Shown: in pieces, positions 7,628 through 11,299 of the stretch
Numbering within the stretch: position 1 is the first letter of the stretch
Layout of the letters: each line of letters starts with the position of its first letter
Assembly: GCA_934486965.1 (NCBI GenBank)
Contig: CAKSQP010000042.1
Location: 1-11,299 of the forward strand
DNA: 11,299 nt
Direction of reading: 5' to 3'
From: an uncultured Eubacteriales bacterium
GTDB taxonomy: Bacteria; Bacillota; Clostridia; Oscillospirales; UBA644
Program-made: the position numbers and the translations under genes
Notes under the pieces: model-generated
What the model was told of the DNA's origin: nothing
The model's database searches: none
The model's input: the letters and a program-made list of their open reading frames with translations, nothing else

Positions 7628-7885
7628 TTCTTTTACGGCGGTATTATAGGCGTCAAGGACCTTTACCTCTATCTCGCGGCGGAGTTCGCGGGTCACGGGG
7701 TGCGCGACGTCGGAAAACCTGCCGTCGGACGTCCGTTTGCTCGGCATTGCGACAAACATTCTGTCAAACCCCTTTATGACTTTTATATCGTGGACGACGA
7801 AAGAATTGTCGAAAGTCACGGAAACGACCGCCGAAAGTTTTTTGTTATCGTACAGTTTTCTTACATTTATATCGGTGATGATCAT
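7622..7885 (-). CDS. spoVG: SpoVG family regulator
   Basis: The 87-residue product is a complete SpoVG, recognised by its start MIITDINVRKL, the central VVHDIKVIKG and FVAMPSKR, and the end SDVAHPVTRELRREIE. SpoVG is a small nucleic-acid-binding protein that affects asymmetric septation and spore cortex formation in Bacillus, and virulence and metabolism in other Firmicutes. Start is supported by AGGAGAA (complement of 7891-7897), 5 nt upstream. Its stop codon TAG occupies the complement of 7622-7624, directly before the alpha-galactosidase TAA at 7625-7627, so the two frames overlap tail to tail by 6 nt with no spacer for a terminator. It is divergent from murC across 98 nt. Its presence supports, but does not prove, a spore-forming lineage. 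Confidence 0.95.
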   Translation of the reverse strand: MIITDINVRKLYDNKKLSAVVSVTFDNSFVVHDIKVIKGFDRMFVAMPSKRTSDGRFSDVAHPVTRELRREIEVKVLDAYNTAVKEL

Positions 7886-7983
7886 ATTTTTTCTCCTTTT
7901 CGGGTGATAATACGATTATTCTTCGGTTTTTCCTGTTTTATACATTACGGCGCGCCGCGGCCTTATGCGGAGGGAGACAAATT
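7886..7983. promoter_or_regulatory. divergent intergenic region between spoVG and murC
   Basis: This 98-nt spacer must hold the 5' signals of both genes. It contains both ribosome-binding sites: AGGAGAA on the minus strand at 7891-7897 and GGAGGGAG on the plus strand at 7969-7976. Its centre is AT-rich, with plus-strand TTATAC/TATACA near 7938-7944 and minus-strand TATTAT near 7906-7911 as possible -10 elements. Neither has a convincing -35 at 16-18 bp. A GC-rich palindrome CGGCGCGCCG lies at 7948-7957 in the murC leader. Exact promoters are not assigned. Confidence 0.5.
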
Positions 7984-9378
7984 ATGGATTTTGATATTTC
8001 CGGCGCAAAAAAAATATACTTTATAGGGGTAGGCGGCTCTTCAATGTCGAGCCTTGCCGAAATAATGAAAAACAGAGGCTACGACGTTTCGGGTTCGGAT
8101 ATGCAGGAAAGCCACTATATCGAACATCTTGAAAAAGCGGGCGTCAGATGCTATATCGGGCAGAAAAAAGAAAATATTTACAAAGAAGACCCCGATATCA
8201 TAATAAAGACCGACGCCATTGCCGACACAAACCCCGAAATCATCGCGGCGGCTGAAAAGAATATCCCCGTTTTCAGAAGAGCCGTTCTTTTAGGGCATAT
8301 TCTGGACGGCTACAAAACGACAATAGGCGTTGCGGGAACCCACGGCAAAACAACGACTTCTTCAATGATAACTTCTATCATGGAAGAGGGGGTCGAAAAC
8401 CCGTCGGCAATTATAGGCGGACACATGAAAAGGTCCGATTCGAGTTTCCTCGCGGGCGGCGACGAGGTCTGCGTTTTCGAAAGTTGCGAATACAAGGAAT
8501 CGTATCTGCATTTCCGTCCGACGATCTCGGTTATTACAAACATCGCGGAAGATCACATGGAGTATTTCAAAACGCTTGATAATCTCCTTCATTCTTTCAG
8601 AAAATATCTCGACAACACCCGTCCCGACGGCACGGTTATCCTCAATGCCGAAAACGAAAATTCGCAGAAAATGCTCTCTCTTCGCAAATACGACGGCAAA
8701 GTCCTGACTTTCGGTTTTGACAAAGGCGATTTTCACACCGAAAACCTTTCCTGCGACTGCGGACTTTATTCTTTCGACGTCGTTTACGGCGGAAACAGAA
8801 CGCATATCTCGCTTTCAATTCCCGGAAAACACAACGTCGTCAACGCGACAGCGGCTTTTGCGGCGGCATACACCTACGGAATTCCCGCCGAAAAAATCGT
8901 CGCGGGGCTCAAAAAGTTTACGGGCGTCGGCAGACGCTTTGAATATTACTGCAAAGTAAACGGCGCCGTTATCGCCGACGACTACGCGCACCACCCCGAC
9001 GCCTACAAAGTAACTCTCGACACCGCAAGAAGCCTCGGTTTCAAGCGGGTCATCGCAATTCACCAGCCGCACACCTTTTCGAGAACGAAAATGCTTATGA
9101 AAGAGTTCGTCGAAGTCCTTTCGCAGTTCGACCATGTTATCGTAACGCCGATTTACGCTGCAAGGGAAACAAACGACGACTATCATATCTACGCCGAAGA
9201 CGTCGTTAAAAACCTGACGAATGCGGAATATATCCCCGATTATACGTCCGTTGCCCACAGAGTAAAGGAAATGGCACGTCCCGGCGATATATTTATAACT
9301 CTTTCCTGCGGAGATATCTACCGCTGTGCCGAAGAGATAACCAGACTTTACGGCGAAGAAAAATTCCTTAATTTCTGA
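7984..9378 (+). CDS. murC: UDP-N-acetylmuramate-L-alanine ligase
   Basis: The 464-residue product has the three-domain Mur ligase layout. An N-terminal UDP-binding Rossmann domain begins FIGVGGSSMSSLAE. The central ATPase has the P-loop AGTHGKTTT at residues 117-125 and the magnesium-ligand region NIAEDHMEY at 186-194. The C-terminal domain contains DDYAHHPDA at 332-340. MurC adds L-alanine to UDP-MurNAc in the cytoplasm, the first step of the peptidoglycan stem peptide. Several usually conserved spots differ slightly: GGSSMSS where GGIGMSG is typical, AEDH for EADH, and SCGDI near 441-445 for GAGDI. The HHP motif and P-loop argue that it is a genuine ligase; Mpl, a recycling relative, is less likely given the lineage. 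GGAGGGAG precedes the ATG. It is transcribed alone, with a hairpin shortly after the stop. Confidence 0.93.
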   Translation: MDFDISGAKKIYFIGVGGSSMSSLAEIMKNRGYDVSGSDMQESHYIEHLEKAGVRCYIGQKKENIYKEDPDIIIKTDAIADTNPEIIAAAEKNIPVFRRAVLLGHILDGYKTTIGVAGTHGKTTTSSMITSIMEEGVENPSAIIGGHMKRSDSSFLAGGDEVCVFESCEYKESYLHFRPTISVITNIAEDHMEYFKTLDNLLHSFRKYLDNTRPDGTVILNAENENSQKMLSLRKYDGKVLTFGFDKGDFHTENLSCDCGLYSFDVVYGGNRTHISLSIPGKHNVVNATAAFAAAYTYGIPAEKIVAGLKKFTGVGRRFEYYCKVNGAVIADDYAHHPDAYKVTLDTARSLGFKRVIAIHQPHTFSRTKMLMKEFVEVLSQFDHVIVTPIYAARETNDDYHIYAEDVVKNLTNAEYIPDYTSVAHRVKEMARPGDIFITLSCGDIYRCAEEITRLYGEEKFLNF

Positions 9379-9384
9379 AAAAAG

Positions 9385-9407
9385 CACCCATGGTTTTGCC
9401 TTGGGTG
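9385..9407. terminator. hairpin downstream of murC, terminator-like on the minus strand
   Basis: CACCCA (9385-9390) pairs with TGGGTG (9402-9407), and two further GG/CC pairs lie inside after a T-T mismatch, leaving a 5-nt loop. On the plus strand the stem is followed by TAACTATT, a poor U-tract. On the minus strand it is followed by CTTTTTTCAG, a good one. So the hairpin may end murC transcription weakly, while the better-formed intrinsic terminator points left, against murC. Confidence 0.5.
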
Positions 9408-9414
9408 TAACTAT

Positions 9415-9431
9415 TATCACGATATGTGATA
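9415..9431. promoter_or_regulatory. small dyad between murC hairpin and lipoprotein start, possible operator
   Basis: TATCAC (9415-9420) and GTGATA (9426-9431) are perfect 6-bp inverted arms around GATAT. The dyad ends 3 nt before the ribosome-binding site GGGAGA of the next gene. It could bind a dimeric repressor or form a hairpin beside the ribosome-binding site. No factor is assigned. Confidence 0.3.
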
Positions 9432-9434
9432 TTT

Positions 9435-9440
9435 GGGAGA
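9435..9440 (+). promoter_or_regulatory. ribosome-binding site of the lipoprotein gene (decides start)
   Basis: GGGAGA lies 4 nt before the ATG at 9445. An in-frame TTG at 9433 overlaps this site and would add four residues before a perfect signal peptide, so it is rejected. Confidence 0.7.
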
Positions 9441-9444
9441 AAAT

Positions 9445-11010
9445 ATGAAACGATTTCTTTTATTTGTCCTTACCGCGGCAATGATCCTTTCGGTCTCTGC
9501 CTGCGGAAACAAAATACAGAATTCCGATTTTTCCGATAAAAAAGAGGAAGAACAAACGGTAAAAGCGACGTCCGACGAACCTATGACGGGGCTTGAACTG
9601 TGGAGTTTCGAGATCGGAAAAGACGGGGATATTTCCGAATTTATCGAGCCTTATAAAGATTCGGGACTCGGTTACATAGATTTCGGGATTCTCTGGTCGT
9701 CCTTTGAGGTCGAAAAGGGAAAATACAACTGGACCTTTGTCGACAGCGTGGTCGATCAGATAATAAACGCGGGCTTTTCGGTCGGCGCGACGCTTGTCCT
9801 CTGGACAAACGGGCTTTCTTTCAAAGAAGACCTCGAACTTCAGAAGACCGCGGACGGAGAAGTGTACGCCTACGACGAATCGCGAAAGGATTTCCCGTCT
9901 CTTACCAAAAAGGAAAACCTTGAAACCATATACGATACGGTCTCGGCGTTTGCCGTTCATTTCAGCGAAAAATATTCCGACAAAACGGTGCTTTTCAGGG
10001 TCATAACCTCGCCTTTCGGCGATTCGGGATATACCGCGGACGCAGACGTCGACTATTCGGAGAGCGCAATTTCGGCATTCGTTTCCTACCTTTCGGAGAA
10101 ATATAAAACGACCGACGCCTTTTCGGAAAATTATCCGTTTTCGCTTTCTTCTTTTGACGACCTGAAAAACGAAGACCCGAAAAAACTCACTTCGACCTGT
10201 CTTTACGAATGGAAAACGTTTAAGCAGAAAACACTTTCCGATTTCTGCAAAGAGACGGTCAACATTTTCAAAAAGGCAGACCCGAACTGTCCGACCGAAC
10301 TTGTTTTCGGCGGAGTCGAAGACACCAAAACCGCAGTTTACCGAGGTTTCTACGACCCATACGCCGTTTCGGAAACGGTCGGCGCCGACATCTATGCGAC
10401 GACATGGGAAAACGATATTCCGCTTGACTTTTTCGTTTCCTATCTTTCGGATACGACCGAAAGCAAAGTCGGATTTACCGTCTATGAAGAAGATCTTACC
10501 GAAGAAAACAGAAAAACGTTCGCGGAGGAGATCGCAAAAAGCGCGAACATCTCCCGTATCTGCTTTGATTTTTCCGAGGCGACGGCGGAAAACCTGTCTT
10601 TTATAAAATCTGTTTCCGAAAATCTGAAAGCCGAAAAAACAGACAGCAGAGAAAAGAACAGGGAAGCGATTTTTGTAAATACCGCAGATATTATTTTGAG
10701 AAATCCGGCAAAAAATCTTTATCTGTCGTTAAAGGAACAGTATGAAACCGTAACGGCTGACGGAAAATCCGCGGCGTTCATAACCGACACAAAACTCGGT
10801 GAACTCATTCCGGAAAACGAAGTGACGGCGCTCCGAACGGGAACTTCGGGCAAAAACTGCTATTTCACGGAAGACACGGCAAAAGTCCTTATTGAACTTC
10901 AAGTTCCGATATACTGTGCGGAAAACGGAAACTTTGAAATAAAGAAACAGAACGGCTCGTCCTTTGACGGGGAGACCGCTGCCGCCCTGAAATCGCTCTT
11001 CAAAAATTAA
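9445..11010 (+). CDS. lipoprotein with GH42-like TIM-barrel domain, catalytic residue apparently missing
   Basis: The 521-residue protein starts with a lipoprotein signal peptide: two basic residues, a hydrophobic stretch, and lipobox VSAC, with the acylated cysteine at residue 20. An acidic linker of about 30 residues follows. The body (about 50-390) reads like a GH42 beta-galactosidase barrel: ILWSSFEVEKGKYNW resembles the family's WS-LEP-G-YDF; FVSYLSEKYKTTDAF resembles the FR-WL--KYGT-EALN segment; EWKTFKQKTLSDFC and FKKADPNCP resemble the DWKRF and IRK-DPN-P region; and DPYAVSETVGADIYATTWE resembles the D-W-----D-VSWDNYP strand. Where GH42 has the acid/base in NEYG, this protein reads SPFG (residues 189-192), with proline for glutamate. 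A glutamate remains in VYEED (348-349) near the expected nucleophile. The C-terminal 120 residues are unassigned. It is probably a surface carbohydrate-binding or pseudo-enzyme protein; activity is doubtful. Confidence 0.7.
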   Translation: MKRFLLFVLTAAMILSVSACGNKIQNSDFSDKKEEEQTVKATSDEPMTGLELWSFEIGKDGDISEFIEPYKDSGLGYIDFGILWSSFEVEKGKYNWTFVDSVVDQIINAGFSVGATLVLWTNGLSFKEDLELQKTADGEVYAYDESRKDFPSLTKKENLETIYDTVSAFAVHFSEKYSDKTVLFRVITSPFGDSGYTADADVDYSESAISAFVSYLSEKYKTTDAFSENYPFSLSSFDDLKNEDPKKLTSTCLYEWKTFKQKTLSDFCKETVNIFKKADPNCPTELVFGGVEDTKTAVYRGFYDPYAVSETVGADIYATTWENDIPLDFFVSYLSDTTESKVGFTVYEEDLTEENRKTFAEEIAKSANISRICFDFSEATAENLSFIKSVSENLKAEKTDSREKNREAIFVNTADIILRNPAKNLYLSLKEQYETVTADGKSAAFITDTKLGELIPENEVTALRTGTSGKNCYFTEDTAKVLIELQVPIYCAENGNFEIKKQNGSSFDGETAAALKSLFKN

Positions 11011-11019
11011 AGGCGAAAA

Positions 11020-11035
11020 TGTTTCACGTGAAACA
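11020..11035. other. parS-like site 1 (perfect consensus)
   Basis: TGTTTCACGTGAAACA is a perfect 16-bp palindrome and matches the chromosomal parS consensus bound by ParB/Spo0J (tGTTNCACGTGAAACa). Such sites load ParB-CTP clamps and then SMC, and they cluster around the replication origin in Firmicutes. The origin is not visible here, so origin proximity is inference. Confidence 0.85.
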
Positions 11036-11058
11036 ATCCGACGCTCGGAATAATAAAA

Positions 11059-11074
11059 TGTTTCATATGAAACA
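11059..11074. other. parS-like site 2 (centre changed to CATATG)
   Basis: TGTTTCATATGAAACA is a perfect palindrome differing from site 1 only by symmetrical changes at the two central bases (CG to TA). The changes keep the dyad but alter the conserved parS core, so ParB affinity may be reduced or altered. Confidence 0.65.
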
Positions 11075-11097
11075 ATCTGACGGTTCAAAAAGCAAAA

Positions 11098-11113
11098 TGT
11101 TTCATGTGAAACA
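11098..11113. other. parS-like site 3 (one half-site changed)
   Basis: TGTTTCATGTGAAACA differs from site 1 at one central base. The symmetry extends outwards: 11-bp arms AAAATGTTTCA and TGAAACATTTT surround a TG centre, spanning 11094-11117, which makes it the longest dyad of the three. Confidence 0.7.
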
Positions 11114-11129
11114 TTTTAACGCACACCAC

Positions 11130-11155
11130 AGCCGAGGTTTTGACCTCGGCTTTTG
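11130..11155 (+). terminator. rho-independent terminator
   Basis: AGCCGAGGT and ACCTCGGCT form a perfect 9-bp GC-rich stem with a TTTG loop, followed by TTTTGCTCT. On the plus strand this is a strong intrinsic terminator. It ends the transcript of the lipoprotein gene, so the parS-like array lies in that gene's 3' untranslated region. The minus strand has no U-tract. Confidence 0.85.
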
Positions 11156-11169
11156 CTCTGGGCAGACAT

Positions 11170-11299
11170 GGCGGCTCGAACAATAGGGTTGCTCGGACGA
11201 CAATAGGGCGGCTTGAACAATAGGGCGGTTCGGGCAATAGGGCGGCTCGAACAATAAGGCGGCTCAAACAATAGGACTTCTCGGGCGACACTAGGGTGG
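11170..11299. repeat. 17/20-bp minisatellite running off the window
   Basis: Seven head-to-tail units are visible. Five are 17 bp with consensus GGCGGCTCGAACAATAG (starts 11170, 11207, 11224, 11241, 11258). Two are 20 bp with a changed 5' part and a CGACA core (starts 11187 and 11275). The next unit is cut by the window edge. A 17-bp unit cannot keep a reading frame, so it is non-coding. There are no unique spacers, so it is not a CRISPR array. Its function is unknown. Confidence 0.85.

Larger units (their letters stand above)
11013..11113. repeat. three-copy tandem repeat of 39 bp, each with a parS-like palindrome
   Basis: The 16-bp palindromes start at 11020, 11059 and 11098, exactly 39 bp apart. 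The 23-bp spacers after copies 1 and 2 share 15 of 23 positions (both begin ATC, then GACG), so the array arose by tandem duplication of a 39-bp unit rather than by chance. AAAATGTTTCA precedes the centre in all three copies. It begins within a few bases of the lipoprotein stop. Confidence 0.85.

Noticed and set aside
7905..7950. Sigma-H type promoter for spoVG (AGGA and GAAT words on the minus strand)
   Set aside because: Only about 6 nt separate the AGGAAAA and GAAT elements, much shorter than the roughly 11-14 nt expected.
7700..8026. 108-codon plus-strand open frame across spoVG and the murC start
   Set aside because: It is the reverse of spoVG and conflicts with a clear SpoVG family match and ribosome-binding site.
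8815..9420. 201-codon minus-strand open frame opposite murC
   Set aside because: Antisense to the conserved C-terminal half of MurC; no ribosome-binding site or domain. The better-formed minus-strand hairpin at 9385-9407 would lie within its 5' part, which does not support a gene there.
11085..11291. 68-codon minus-strand frame across the minisatellite
   Set aside because: The 17-bp unit is not a multiple of three, so any translation changes register at every unit; it is a by-product of repeats lacking stops.
11170..11299. CRISPR array or tRNA T-arm-like elements (TTCGAA-like words) in the terminal repeats
   Set aside because: Units are directly adjacent with no unique spacers, and no cloverleaf can be folded around the TCGAA word.

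Overview
The window looks like a chromosome segment of a Gram-positive, endospore-lineage bacterium of the class Clostridia, possibly an uncultured gut lineage related to Oscillospirales. The order topA-trmFO-plsX-(ACP)-rnc-Elp3-like radical SAM is typical of clostridial chromosomes. SpoVG and a Gram-positive lipoprotein signal peptide agree with this. The folate/FAD-dependent TrmFO, rather than TrmA, is also consistent. Codon use is homogeneous, rich in GAA, AAA, ATA and TTC, and no gene stands out as recently transferred. No tRNA, rRNA, insertion sequence, phage or CRISPR locus is visible.

Region 1 (3-7627, + strand) is one tightly packed run of nine genes with overlaps or gaps of at most about 10 nt. 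They are the 3' end of topA, trmFO, plsX, an acyl-carrier-protein-like gene, rnc, an Elp3-like radical SAM gene, a multi-pass membrane protein of unknown function, a dCMP-deaminase-like gene and an intracellular GH36 alpha-galactosidase. The early genes are housekeeping: DNA topology, tRNA m5U54 formation, phospholipid initiation and RNA processing. Their packing suggests one transcript with translational coupling.

Region 2 (7622-9378) holds spoVG on the minus strand, whose stop codon abuts that of the alpha-galactosidase tail to tail, then a 98-nt divergent promoter region, then murC on the + strand.

Region 3 (9379-11010) is a short intergenic region with a hairpin and a small dyad, followed by a large lipoprotein. 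That lipoprotein resembles a GH42 TIM-barrel glycosidase but seems to lack the catalytic acid/base.

Region 4 (11011-11299) carries no convincing gene. It has three parS-like 16-bp palindromes spaced exactly 39 bp apart, a strong intrinsic terminator, and a 17/20-bp minisatellite that runs off the window.

The strongest candidates for something undescribed are two. One is the ACP-like protein in the normal acpP position whose phosphopantetheine-bearing Asp-Ser-Leu is replaced by Glu-Glu-Glu. The other is the strictly periodic parS-like triplet in the 3' region of the lipoprotein gene. The pseudo-enzyme-like surface GH42 homologue and the minisatellite are secondary.
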